This document shows, piece after piece, positions 41,554-50,618 of a DNA stretch of 64,000 bases. Source of the stretch: Burkholderia sp. OK233. Its GTDB lineage: Bacteria > Pseudomonadota > Gammaproteobacteria > Burkholderiales > Burkholderiaceae. Positions within the stretch are counted from its first letter, which is position 1, and each line of letters starts with the position of its first letter. The notes below the pieces were generated by a model. The model saw nothing but the letters and a program-made list of their open reading frames with translations. It searched no databases and had not been told where the DNA came from. The DNA is taken from assembly GCF_900230185.1 (NCBI RefSeq), contig NZ_OCSR01000001.1, positions 4,092,001 through 4,156,000 of the forward strand. Reading direction: 5' to 3'. A program made the position numbers and the translations under genes.

Positions 41554-42390
41554 ATGCTTCAACTCGAATTGGCACAGATCCCGATCGTGGATGGCGCGGC
41601 AGGCGTTGGCGGTAAAAACGTGCAACGCGTGCTGCAAACCATCGGCCAACGCGCGGCCGAAACCGATCTGATCGTGTTTCCGGAGACCACACTGTCGGGC
41701 TTTCCGACGCGCGACACCATCGCCGACGTGGCCGAACCGATTGACGGGCCGTCGCTTACCGCTGTTCGCAACGCGGCGCGCGAAGCACGGGTTGCGGTGG
41801 CGGTAGGTCTCGCCGAGCGTGACGGCAGCCGCTTTTTCAACACCACGGTGCTGGTCGACGAACGCGGCGAGATCGCGCTGCGCTATCGCAAGACGCATCT
41901 GTGGGCGTCGGACGTCGGTGTATTCGAACCCGGCGACCGTTACGAAGTGTGCAGCTTCAAGGGTCTGACCGTTGGCCTCCTGGTCTGCTACGACATCGAA
42001 TTTCCTGAAACGGCGCGCGCGGTTGCCTCGCTCGGCGCCGATCTGCTGATCGTGACGAACGGCAATATGGATCCGTTCGGGCCGGTGCATCGCCGCGCAA
42101 TCGTGGCGCGTGCGATGGAGAATCAGATGTTCGCGGCGCTTGTGAATCGCATCGGTTCGGGTGACGACAACCTCACTTTCCCCGGTGAGTCGGCGCTGAT
42201 CGATCCGTTGGGCGACGTGGTGTGCGACGCTGGTCACGAAGAAACGGTCCTGCGCGCCACGCTCGATCCTGCGCGTCTCGAAGGCGCGCGCGAACACTAT
42301 CGTTATCTGCATGACGCGCGCATTGCGCTCGACCTCGCGACGCTGGACGGCGAGCACGGGCAACGTGCGCGTGTGATCCGCGCGCGCTAA
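41554..42390 (+). CDS. Carbon-nitrogen hydrolase (nitrilase superfamily amidase)
   Basis: Predicted 278 residues with the full catalytic set: E44 (VFPETTLSG), K113 (YRKTHLW) and C145 (LLVCYDIEFPE). A second structural glutamate lies near FEPGDRYE. The superfamily hydrolyses amides, carbamoyl compounds or nitriles in the cytoplasm. It resembles the omega-amidase/aliphatic amidase-like branch more than true nitrilases. Taggaga precedes the start. The APC permease downstream suggests an imported amide or amine substrate. Confidence 0.87.
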   Translation: MLQLELAQIPIVDGAAGVGGKNVQRVLQTIGQRAAETDLIVFPETTLSGFPTRDTIADVAEPIDGPSLTAVRNAAREARVAVAVGLAERDGSRFFNTTVLVDERGEIALRYRKTHLWASDVGVFEPGDRYEVCSFKGLTVGLLVCYDIEFPETARAVASLGADLLIVTNGNMDPFGPVHRRAIVARAMENQMFAALVNRIGSGDDNLTFPGESALIDPLGDVVCDAGHEETVLRATLDPARLEGAREHYRYLHDARIALDLATLDGEHGQRARVIRAR

Positions 42391-42588
42391 CGCGCGTGCG
42401 CGGGCCGCGCAGGTGCAGGCGCACATCAGCGCCTATACGTACCTGCGCGCACCTACGCGCACCACGTTAGGCAAAGAAGCATCGGCGCGACATCCGCGCA
42501 CCCTGCAAGACTGATCGACAAAACCCGACCGGGGCGCGTTCAACGTCGCCCTCGGAGACGTTCGCCCATTCGCAAGAGGAGACACCGC

Positions 42589-43956
42589 ATGACCCCAACA
42601 TCCCCCACGGAGCGCGCCGGCGCACCTGCCGCGCCCCAAAGCGCGCATCTGAAACGCACACTCGGCCTGCCTTCGGTTTTGCTGTTCGGCCTCGCCTATA
42701 TGGCGCCGCTGATCGTCTACGGCACCTACGGTGTGCTGGCGACCGCCAGCAACGACACCGCCGCGCTTGCGTATCTGATTGCCCTGATCGCGATCGTGTT
42801 CACCGCGCTCAGTTACGGCAAGCTCGCGCGGCTTTTCCCGGTGGCGGGTTCAGCGTATACGTACACGCGCAAAACCTTTAATCCGCATCTGGGCTTCATG
42901 ATCGGCTGGGCCACCTTGCTCGATTACTTTTTCCTGCCGATGGTGATCTGGCTGATCGGCGCCGCGTATCTCAGCGCCGCGTTTCCGCACATTCCGAGCT
43001 GGATCTGGATCGTGGCGTTCATTGTGTTGACGAGCGCGCTGAATATTCTCGGCCTCGAACTCGCGAACCGTTTCAACATCGTGCTGATGGTCGTGCAACT
43101 CGCGATCGTCGCATTGTTCGTCGTGTTGTGCTGCCACTATGTGACCGCGGCGGTCGGTCCCGGCGGTCTGATTTCGGCCGAGCCGTTCTTCAAGCCGCAT
43201 GTGCCGTTCTCGGCGACGATGGCAGGCGCCGCGATTGCCGCCTATTCGTATCTCGGCTTCGACGCGGTGTCGACGTTGACTGAAGAAACCATCGCACCCG
43301 AAAAGACCATGCCGCGCGCGATTGTGCTGATTGCGCTGATCGGCGGCGCGATCTTCGTGATCGCCGCGTACACGGTACAACTCGCGCACCCGGGTGCTGT
43401 GTTCAAGGACCCGGATTCGGCCGCCTTCGAAGTCGCGCGCAAAGTCGGCGGCGATATCTTTGTGACGGTGTTTCTGGCCGGCCTGATTCTCGCGCAGTTC
43501 GCTTCGGGCATCTCGGCGCAGGCAAGCGTGGGGCGTCTGCTGTATGCAATGGGGCGCGACGAAGTCTTGCCCAAGCGCATCTTCGGTTTCGTGCATCCGA
43601 AGTTCAAGACGCCGGCGCTGAACATCGCGATCGCGGGTGCAATCGGTCTTGTCGCATTGAAGCTCGATGTGGCGACTTCGACTTCGTTCATCAACTTCGG
43701 CGCGTTTCTCGCGTTCACCGCGGTCAATCTGTGTGTGATCCGGCAGTTCTTCAACGCGAAGGGCAGTGCGAATGCGATGGGTGTGATCGGCGGCCTGCTG
43801 TTTCCGCTGGCTGGTGCGATTGCGGATATCTGGCTACTGGTGAGTCTGGAGAAAACCGCACTGGTGCTCGGCGCGGTGTGGTTCGTGCTGGGGTTGTGCT
43901 ATCTCGGCTGGATCACGCGCTGTTTCCGCCGGGCGCCGCCCGAAGTCGCGGTCTGA
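42589..43956 (+). CDS. APC-family amino acid/amine permease
   Basis: Predicted 455 residues with 12 membrane helices. Features: LGLPSVLLFGLAYMAPLIVYGTYG near 25-48, PVAGSAYTYTRKTFNPHLGFMIGW near 84-107, YSYLGFDAVSTLTEETIAPEKTMPRAI near 220-246, matching the APC family branch containing PuuP-like putrescine importers. Aagagga stands upstream. It follows the nitrilase by 198 bases. Co-occurrence supports a shared nitrogen-source role. Confidence 0.87.
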   Translation: MTPTSPTERAGAPAAPQSAHLKRTLGLPSVLLFGLAYMAPLIVYGTYGVLATASNDTAALAYLIALIAIVFTALSYGKLARLFPVAGSAYTYTRKTFNPHLGFMIGWATLLDYFFLPMVIWLIGAAYLSAAFPHIPSWIWIVAFIVLTSALNILGLELANRFNIVLMVVQLAIVALFVVLCCHYVTAAVGPGGLISAEPFFKPHVPFSATMAGAAIAAYSYLGFDAVSTLTEETIAPEKTMPRAIVLIALIGGAIFVIAAYTVQLAHPGAVFKDPDSAAFEVARKVGGDIFVTVFLAGLILAQFASGISAQASVGRLLYAMGRDEVLPKRIFGFVHPKFKTPALNIAIAGAIGLVALKLDVATSTSFINFGAFLAFTAVNLCVIRQFFNAKGSANAMGVIGGLLFPLAGAIADIWLLVSLEKTALVLGAVWFVLGLCYLGWITRCFRRAPPEVAV

Positions 43957-44050
43957 TGCTGCCGCTCGCGCCTGTGCTTGTGGTTGTTCCGTCAGCGGCG
44001 AGGTGAGACGCGGTTCAAAACTGATGGCGCTGCATCGCGCAGCGTCGAAC

Positions 44051-44233
44051 TCACAACGCCATGTCGAAGGCGGGCTTGAGGAACAGTTCGATCGCCATCA
44101 CGATAAGGCTCATTACGGCCGCGGACAGGGTCAACGTGCCGTACTCGTCGTAGCGTGCATCGTATAAGCACGCTACGATGAAAATAATCGCCAGCAGGTT
44201 GGTCAGCCAGTCGAAATTCAGCGCCAAGGTCAT
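44051..44233 (-). CDS. Small two-helix membrane protein, unknown
   Basis: Predicted 60 residues: MTLALNFDWLTNLLAIIFIV forms one helix (about 8-22), and AAVMSLIVMAIELFLKPAF a second (about 38-55), separated by a charged YDARYDEYG loop. I see no family. The composition is typical of a real membrane peptide instead of a GC shadow, but there is no strong ribosome-binding sequence. Confidence 0.5.
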   Translation of the reverse strand: MTLALNFDWLTNLLAIIFIVACLYDARYDEYGTLTLSAAVMSLIVMAIELFLKPAFDMAL

Positions 44234-44413
44234 CGATCAAATCCGGGCTTACGCGCGACTCGTATCGTCGGATCGCGCTATTACGTGAGCCGGATTCTAG
44301 CGAGTTGAGCTTACGGATTTGCTACGCCTGGGCTTACATGGATTACGGCCCGGAGGAAGTCCCCTCGGCTTACGCTTTGAAGGACGCCCCCGTGGGTTAA
44401 ACCCCGAATGAAC

Positions 44414-45319
44414 TCACTCGGCGGCCATCATGTCGTGCTCGATCCAGTCGATCACCGAGGTGCGTTTGGGCTGCCAGCCGAGCAGTGTGCGTGCGCGCTC
44501 ACCGCGCACGCGGCTGTTCGAACCGAGCCCGTACGAAGCCATTTCGTAACCCCATTCCTTCTGCGCTTCTTCGAGCGGCCAGTCTTGCGGCTCGCCCAGT
44601 TTCATCACGCGGGCGATCGCGGCGTTCATGTCACGAAACGACGCCTCGCCGCTTTCGACGAAGTAGAAGGTGCCCGCAGGCGTCTTCTCCGACGCAAGGC
44701 GATAGAGTTCGGCGACGTCGTCGATATGCACGTTCGACCAGATATTGCCGCCGCTGCCCACATGCCGCACCACGCCGCTCTTTTGCGCCTGACGCACGAG
44801 CCGTGGCAACTGCACGCTCGCGCTGCCCGGCACCGCGCCGTGGCCATAGATCAGCGTGTTGCACAGCACCGCCGAGCGGATGTTCTGCCGCGCCGCATCG
44901 AGTACGAGCAGATCGATGGCGACACGTGCCGCTTTGTCCGCGGTCGGCTCGGGGAGGGCGTTCTCGTGATAAATGCGTGCTTCGCCCGCTTCACCACCCG
45001 ACGCGTCACCGACGATGCTCGAGCCGCTCGTATGCAGAAACGGCTTGCCGGAGCCGGCGAGGCCGTCGATCAGCGCTTTCACTGCGCCTTCATGGTCGCT
45101 GCTCGCGGCGTTGATGACCGCGTCGGCGGCTTTGGCTTCGGCGATCAGCAGTTCGCGGTCGTCGAGCGTGCCGATTACGGGTTCGATACCGAGGCGTTGC
45201 AACTCAGCGCTGTGTTCGGGTTTGCGGATCAAACCGCGCACCTGATGGCCGGCGCGCACGAGGTGCGCCGCAATCGAACCGCCGATAAAGCCGCTTGCGC
45301 CAGTAATGAAAATCTTCAA
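44414..45319 (-). CDS. NAD-dependent epimerase/dehydratase (extended SDR)
   Basis: Predicted 301 residues from a TTG start at 45319, supported by aggaga upstream and by the immediate Rossmann motif FITGASGFIGGSIAAHL (residues 4-20). The usual YxxxK catalytic pair is not obvious: the expected region reads IYHENALPEPTADKAA, so the protein may be an atypical SDR. It acts on a small molecule or nucleotide-sugar that cannot be named. Divergent from a LysR gene with 115 bases between starts. Confidence 0.83.
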   Translation of the reverse strand: MKIFITGASGFIGGSIAAHLVRAGHQVRGLIRKPEHSAELQRLGIEPVIGTLDDRELLIAEAKAADAVINAASSDHEGAVKALIDGLAGSGKPFLHTSGSSIVGDASGGEAGEARIYHENALPEPTADKAARVAIDLLVLDAARQNIRSAVLCNTLIYGHGAVPGSASVQLPRLVRQAQKSGVVRHVGSGGNIWSNVHIDDVAELYRLASEKTPAGTFYFVESGEASFRDMNAAIARVMKLGEPQDWPLEEAQKEWGYEMASYGLGSNSRVRGERARTLLGWQPKRTSVIDWIEHDMMAAE

Positions 45320-45406
45320 GACGTTCTCCTAAGGTGGAAACACCGGAAACTCGATGACATGGACGCAGTATCCGCCGTCTTGATTCTCGCAAAAAGCGTG
45401 TTAGTC

Positions 45407-45426
45407 TCAAATCAATCTTGATTTGA
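45407..45426. promoter_or_regulatory. LysR-type operator between the epimerase and LysR genes
   Basis: TCAAATCA and TGATTTGA are perfect 8-base arms around ATCT, directly before the LysR start (45435). The site contains a T-N11-A core, as expected for a LysR box in a divergent promoter. Confidence 0.65.
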
Positions 45427-45434
45427 AATCAACA

Positions 45435-46331
45435 ATGAAGACTTCCACTGACGAATTACTGGTGTTCGCGACGGTGATCGACTGCGGTTCGATCACCGCG
45501 GCGGCCGAGAAATTGCAGCAGACCGTCTCCGGCGTGAGCCGTGCACTCACGCGCCTCGAAAAGAAACTCGACACCGCGCTGGTGGGGCGCACGACGCGCC
45601 GTTTGCAGCTGACCGAAGAGGGCGAGGCTTTCCTGCGGCGGGCGCGGGCGATTCTCGACGCGATGGAAGAGGCCGAGGAATCCGTCACGCGTGGACGCGA
45701 GCGGCCCTCGGGGCGTTTGCGTGTCGATGCGGCGTCGCCGTTCATGCTTCATTGCGTGGCGCCCCATATGAAGGCGTTTTCGGCGCTGTATCCGGAGATT
45801 CGTCTGGAGTTGACGAGCAACGAGCGGATCGTCGATCTGCTCGAGCAGAAGGTGGATATCGCGATCCGCATCGGCGCGTTGCAGGATTCGACCCTGCATG
45901 CACGCGCCTTGGGCAGTAGCAAGCTGAGGGTGCTCGCAAGTCCGGCGTATCTGGCCGAATACGGCGAGCCACGTTCGGTTGAAGCGTTGCGCTCGCACCG
46001 TCTGATCGGCTTCACGGCGCCGGAGCATCTGAATCGATGGCCGTTGCGGGCGGCTGGAAAGGGTAAGTCCGAGACGCTGAAGATCGAGCCGGCGATCACC
46101 GCATCGAGCGGTGAGACCTTGCGGCAACTGGCGCTGTCAGGATGGGGCATCGCCTGTCTCGCCGACTTCATGACCACGGCCGACGTGCGCGAAGAGCGGC
46201 TGGTGCCGATTCTCGGCAATGTACTGGTGGATGAGCGGCAGCCGGTCAGCGCGGTGTATTACCAGAGCGCCTCGCTGGCGGGGCGCGTGCAGTGTTTCCT
46301 GGATTTCATTGCGGCGCGGGTGAGGTTGTAG
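45435..46331 (+). CDS. LysR-family regulator, divergent from the epimerase
   Basis: Predicted 298 residues from ATG 45435 (an upstream TTG at 45423 is possible). Helix-turn-helix at about 5-62 (DELLVFATVIDCGSITAAAEKL, TVSGVSRALTRLEKKLDTAL), followed by an effector domain (GRLRVDAASPFMLHCVAPHM, VDIAIRIGALQDSTLHARAL) of the DsdC/AaeR-like large LTTR group. It most likely controls the divergent epimerase and itself through the palindrome at 45407-45426. Confidence 0.87.
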   Translation: MKTSTDELLVFATVIDCGSITAAAEKLQQTVSGVSRALTRLEKKLDTALVGRTTRRLQLTEEGEAFLRRARAILDAMEEAEESVTRGRERPSGRLRVDAASPFMLHCVAPHMKAFSALYPEIRLELTSNERIVDLLEQKVDIAIRIGALQDSTLHARALGSSKLRVLASPAYLAEYGEPRSVEALRSHRLIGFTAPEHLNRWPLRAAGKGKSETLKIEPAITASSGETLRQLALSGWGIACLADFMTTADVREERLVPILGNVLVDERQPVSAVYYQSASLAGRVQCFLDFIAARVRL

Positions 46332-46378
46332 TGAATCGCGTTGAGTTTTTTGTCCGCTTGGCACCCGACATTTTGAAC

Positions 46379-46390
46379 GTGTATATACAA
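46379..46390. promoter_or_regulatory. HutC-type operator 1
   Basis: gtgtatatacaa, one base from the HutC consensus ttgtatatacaa, lies 200 bases before hutH and 48 bases after the LysR stop. Confidence 0.7.
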
Positions 46391-46523
46391 GTTGCTTGTC
46401 TCGACGAACGAACGCGATGCGGCGCGCGCCGACACCCGCAACCCCCCCGGCGCAAGCGATATGCGTGCCACATAAGCTTCTAGCTCTAATGGAAACTCCC
46501 AGGCCCGAAGCTGCAAAAACAAG

Positions 46524-46535
46524 TTGTATATACAA
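46524..46535. promoter_or_regulatory. HutC-type operator 2
   Basis: A perfect 12-base palindrome ttgtatatacaa, identical to the core of known HutC sites, 55 bases before the hutH start. Confidence 0.85.
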
Positions 46536-46562
46536 GCCGACGTCGCTAGACTTACTCTTGAA

Positions 46563-46574
46563 TTGTATAGACAA
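46563..46574. promoter_or_regulatory. HutC-type operator 3
   Basis: ttgtatagacaa, one base from the consensus, ending 16 bases before hutH. It is 39 bases from operator 2, close to four DNA turns, which would let two HutC dimers sit on one face. Confidence 0.75.
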
Positions 46575-46590
46575 GACAGGACACAACACC

Positions 46591-48114
46591 ATGATGATTC
46601 TGAAGCCCGGCTACCTGACCCTCCCGCAACTGCGCCAGATCGCTCGCGAACACATCGCGCTGCAACTCGATCCTGCCAGCCACGCCGCCATCGACGCCTG
46701 CGCCAAAGCCGTCGCCGATATCGCCGCGAAGGGCGAGCCGGCGTATGGCATCAACACGGGTTTCGGGCGCCTCGCCAGCACGCACATTCCGCATGACCAG
46801 CTCGAGCTGCTGCAGCGCAATCTGGTGCTGTCGCACGCGGTCGGCGTGGGTGAGCCGATGTCGCGTCCGGTCGTACGTCTGTTGATCGCGCTGAAGCTGT
46901 CGAGCCTCGGCCGTGGCCACTCGGGCATCCGCCGCGAAGTGATGGAAGCGCTGATCACGCTGTACAACGCCGACGTGCTGCCGGTGATTCCGGTCAAGGG
47001 TTCGGTCGGCGCATCGGGCGACCTCGCGCCGCTCGCGCATATGTCGGCAACCTTGCTGGGTGTCGGCGAAGTGTTCGCGAAGGGCGAACGCATGCCGGCT
47101 ACCGAAGGCCTCGCGCTGGTTGGCCTCAAGCCGCTCACGCTGCAAGCGAAGGAAGGTCTGGCGCTGCTGAACGGCACGCAAGCCTCGACCGCGCTGGCGC
47201 TCTACAACATGTTCGCCATCGAAGACCTGTTCCGCACCGCACTGGTGGCGGGCGCGTTGTCGGTGGACGCAGCAGAAGGTTCGGTCAAGCCGTTCGACGC
47301 GCGCATTCACGAACTGCGTGGTCACCAGGGCCAGACGGACGCGGCAGCTGCTTATCGTTCGCTGTTGCAAGGCTCGGGCATCAATGTCTCGCACGCCGAT
47401 TGCGACAAGGTTCAGGACCCGTACAGCCTGCGCTGCCAGCCGCAAGTGATGGGCGCGTGTCTGGACCAGATGCGTCATTCAGCCGACGTGCTGCTGATCG
47501 AAGCGAACGCCGTTTCCGACAATCCGCTGATTTTCCCGGACACGGGTGAAGTGCTGTCGGGTGGCAATTTCCACGCCGAGCCGGTCGCATTTGCGGCTGA
47601 CAACCTCGCGCTCGCCGTCGCGGAAATCGGCGCGTTGGCCGAACGCCGCATCGCGCTGCTGATCGACGCGACGCTGTCGGGCCTGCCGCCGTTCCTCGTG
47701 CGCGACGGTGGGGTGAACTCGGGTTTCATGATCGCTCACGTGACGGCCGCGGCACTCGCGTCGGAGAACAAGACGCTCGCGCATCCGGCATCGGTCGATT
47801 CACTGCCGACGTCCGCGAACCAGGAAGACCACGTGTCGATGGCGACGTTCGCTGCGCGCAAGCTTGGCGACATCGCTGAAAACGTCGCGAACATTCTGTC
47901 GATCGAGTTGCTCGCTGCTGCGCAAGGCGTCGATCTGCGCGCGCCGCACAAGACCAGCCCGAGCCTGCAGAAAGTGATGGACGCGGTGCGCAAGGACGTC
48001 GCGCATTACGAGCTCGATCACTATTTCGCACCGGATATCGCGGCTGTCACGCGTCTCGTGCAGAACGGCACGATCGCGAAGCTGAGCCCGTTCTCGTTCG
48101 CGTCCGAGCAGTAA
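46591..48114 (+). CDS. hutH: Histidine ammonia-lyase
   Basis: Predicted 507 residues from ATG 46591; the longer frame runs through the operator region. The MIO cofactor is formed from A141-S142-G143 (VGASGDLAPLAH), and YGINTGFG near 52-59 is the second active-site signature. The enzyme removes ammonia from L-histidine to give urocanate, the first step of the pathway. It is the first gene of the hut operon, directly behind three HutC operators. Confidence 0.96.
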   Translation: MMILKPGYLTLPQLRQIAREHIALQLDPASHAAIDACAKAVADIAAKGEPAYGINTGFGRLASTHIPHDQLELLQRNLVLSHAVGVGEPMSRPVVRLLIALKLSSLGRGHSGIRREVMEALITLYNADVLPVIPVKGSVGASGDLAPLAHMSATLLGVGEVFAKGERMPATEGLALVGLKPLTLQAKEGLALLNGTQASTALALYNMFAIEDLFRTALVAGALSVDAAEGSVKPFDARIHELRGHQGQTDAAAAYRSLLQGSGINVSHADCDKVQDPYSLRCQPQVMGACLDQMRHSADVLLIEANAVSDNPLIFPDTGEVLSGGNFHAEPVAFAADNLALAVAEIGALAERRIALLIDATLSGLPPFLVRDGGVNSGFMIAHVTAAALASENKTLAHPASVDSLPTSANQEDHVSMATFAARKLGDIAENVANILSIELLAAAQGVDLRAPHKTSPSLQKVMDAVRKDVAHYELDHYFAPDIAAVTRLVQNGTIAKLSPFSFASEQ

Positions 48115-48151
48115 GCTCGAACACCACGTTTCAAGCACGCCAATCAAGCTA

Positions 48152-48847
48152 ATGAACGCACCGGCCTATCAGGGCATCAAGGACTTCATCCTCGGCCGCA
48201 TCCACGCGGGCGAATGGGCTGAAGGCGACCAGGTGCCCTCCGAAAACGAGCTCGCCCGCGAATTCAACGTCGCGCGCATGACGGTCAACCGCGCGTTGCG
48301 CGAGCTGACATCGGAGCAGGTGCTGACGCGTGTGCAGGGCTCGGGCACGTTCGTGGCCCGGCCCAAGTACGAATCGACGCTGGTGGCGATCCGCAGTATT
48401 GCCGACGAAATCGTCGCGCGCGGTCATCGCCATCAAGCGAAGGTGCTGCACATCGGTGCCTTCATTGCGGACGAAGCGCTTGCCGAAGAAATGCAGGTGA
48501 GCGCGGGCAGTCCGGTGTTTCATTCACGCGTACTGCATTTCGAAAACGACGAGCCGGTGCAACTCGAAGAGCGCTGGGTCAACCCGGCGGTCGCGCCTGA
48601 GTACGCCTTGCAGGACTTCACGAATACCACGCCGAATCAGTATCTGGTCCGGGTGGCGCCGTTGCAGCGCGTCGAGTACCGCATCGAAGCCCTGGCTGCG
48701 GATGCGGATACACGCGAGCTGCTGACGATGGATGAACTCGAACCGTGCCTCGTGCTGCATCGGCGCACGTGGTCGCAGAGCCAGGTCGCCTCGATCGCCA
48801 ATCTCTGGCATCCCGGCAGCCGCTATCGCTTCACCGGACATTTCTGA
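48152..48847 (+). CDS. hutC: GntR-family histidine utilisation repressor
   Basis: Predicted 231 residues. The N-terminal GntR helix-turn-helix is typical (IKDFILGRIHAGEWAEGDQVPSENELAREF near 9-38, VARMTVNRALRELTSEQVLTRV near 40-61). The C-terminal UTRA domain, ending PGSRYRFTGHF as in HutC proteins, senses urocanate. It is inside the operon it represses; the three palindromes before hutH are its likely targets. Confidence 0.94.
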   Translation: MNAPAYQGIKDFILGRIHAGEWAEGDQVPSENELAREFNVARMTVNRALRELTSEQVLTRVQGSGTFVARPKYESTLVAIRSIADEIVARGHRHQAKVLHIGAFIADEALAEEMQVSAGSPVFHSRVLHFENDEPVQLEERWVNPAVAPEYALQDFTNTTPNQYLVRVAPLQRVEYRIEALAADADTRELLTMDELEPCLVLHRRTWSQSQVASIANLWHPGSRYRFTGHF

Positions 48848-48927
48848 TTACACCGTTTTTTAAGACCCGTTTCCGACTCATTTCCCTGAATTTCTCCCGC
48901 ACATTTTCAAGCATCCCGAGGGCCACC

Positions 48928-50616
48928 ATGAACAACCCGAAACACATCGACCCGCGTCTGGACCCGACCCGCACGATCCGCGCACCGCGCGGCGCGGAAA
49001 AGACCTGCAAGACCTGGATCGCGGAAGCCGCGTACCGGATGATCCAGAACAATCTGGACCCGGAAGTCGCCGAGCATCCGCACGCGCTGGTCGTGTACGG
49101 CGGTATTGGCCGTGCCGCGCGTAACTGGGATTGCTTCGATCAGATTCTCACGTCGCTGAAAGACCTCGAAGAGAATGAGACGCTGCTGATTCAATCGGGT
49201 AAGCCGGTCGGCGTGTTCAAGACGCATGCGGACGCGCCGCGTGTGCTGTTGGCAAATTCGAATCTGGTGCCGCATTGGGCGACGTGGGAACACTTCCACG
49301 AACTCGATCGCAAGGGCCTGATGATGTACGGTCAGATGACCGCGGGCAGCTGGATCTACATCGGCAGCCAGGGCATCGTTCAGGGCACCTACGAGACGTT
49401 CTTCTCGGTGGCGAACCAGCATTTCAATGGCGATCCGTCGGGCCGCTGGATTCTGACGGGCGGCTTGGGCGGCATGGGGGGCGCGCAGCCGCTGGCCGCG
49501 ACGATGGCCGGCTTCTCGATGATCGCAGTGGAATGCGACGAGACGCGGATCGATTTCCGTCTGAAGACGCGTTACGTCGACAGGAAAGCGGCGACACTCG
49601 ACGAAGCGCTTGCCATGCTTGAAGAAGCGAAGAAGGCGGACAAGCCGGTGTCGATCGGCCTGCTCGGCAACGCTGCGGATGTGTTCGCCGAATGCGTGAC
49701 GCGTGGCATCACGCCGGATTGCGTAACCGATCAGACCAGCGCGCACGATCCGATTCACGGCTACCTGCCGCAAGGCTGGAATGTCGAAGACTGGCGCGAG
49801 CGTCAGAAAACCGTGCCGGACAGCATCGTGCTGCCCGCCAAGCAGTCGATGGCCAAGCAGGTGCAGGCGATGCTGACGCTGCAGGAACGCGGCGCCGCTA
49901 CGCTCGACTACGGCAACAACATTCGTCAGATGGCACTGGAAATGGGCGTGAAGAACGCGTTCGATTTCCCGGGCTTCGTGCCGGCGTATATCCGCCCGCT
50001 GTTCTGCGAAGGCAAGGGCCCGTTCCGCTGGGTCGCGCTGTCGGGTGATCCGGAAGACATCTACAAGACCGATGCGAAGGTCAAGGAACTGATCCCTGAC
50101 GATCCGCATCTGCACAACTGGCTTGACATGGCGCGCGAACGCATCGCGTTCCAGGGTCTGCCGGCGCGGATCTGCTGGGTCGGTGTGAAGGATCGTTATC
50201 GTCTGGGCCAGGCATTCAACGAAATGGTCAGGAACGGCGAGTTGAAGGCGCCGATCGTGATCGGCCGCGACCACCTCGACACCGGTTCGGTGGCCAGCCC
50301 GAATCGCGAAACCGAATCGATGAAAGACGGCTCGGACGCAGTCAGCGACTGGCCGCTGCTCAACGCACTGCTGAACACGGCAGGCGGCGCTTCGTGGGTC
50401 TCGCTGCATCATGGCGGTGGTGTTGGCATGGGCTTCAGCCAGCACTCGGGCGTCGTGATCGTCGCGGACGGTACCGATGCTGCGAAGGAGCGCCTCGGCC
50501 GCGTGCTGTTCAACGATCCGGCGACGGGCGTGATGCGTCATGCGGATGCGGGTTATGAACTCGCGCAGGAAACGGCGCGCGAGGCAGGCCTCAATCTGCC
50601 GATGCTGGGCCGTTGA
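48928..50616 (+). CDS. hutU: Urocanate hydratase
   Basis: Predicted 562 residues from ATG 48928, normal for urocanase (about 555-560). The glycine-rich NAD-binding loop GGLGGMGGAQ is at 178-187, and SASPN-like VASPNRETESMKDGSD and HHGGGVGMGFSQHSG near the C-terminus are family hallmarks with the catalytic cysteine upstream in PARICWVG. The enzyme adds water to urocanate to form imidazolonepropionate. Confidence 0.96.
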   Translation: MNNPKHIDPRLDPTRTIRAPRGAEKTCKTWIAEAAYRMIQNNLDPEVAEHPHALVVYGGIGRAARNWDCFDQILTSLKDLEENETLLIQSGKPVGVFKTHADAPRVLLANSNLVPHWATWEHFHELDRKGLMMYGQMTAGSWIYIGSQGIVQGTYETFFSVANQHFNGDPSGRWILTGGLGGMGGAQPLAATMAGFSMIAVECDETRIDFRLKTRYVDRKAATLDEALAMLEEAKKADKPVSIGLLGNAADVFAECVTRGITPDCVTDQTSAHDPIHGYLPQGWNVEDWRERQKTVPDSIVLPAKQSMAKQVQAMLTLQERGAATLDYGNNIRQMALEMGVKNAFDFPGFVPAYIRPLFCEGKGPFRWVALSGDPEDIYKTDAKVKELIPDDPHLHNWLDMARERIAFQGLPARICWVGVKDRYRLGQAFNEMVRNGELKAPIVIGRDHLDTGSVASPNRETESMKDGSDAVSDWPLLNALLNTAGGASWVSLHHGGGVGMGFSQHSGVVIVADGTDAAKERLGRVLFNDPATGVMRHADAGYELAQETAREAGLNLPMLGR

Positions 50617-50618
50617 TC

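Noticed and set aside
46358..46378. Sigma-54 promoter (ttggcac motif) before hutH
   Set aside because: The GG of the -24 element is present but the required GC at -12 is missing at the right spacing.
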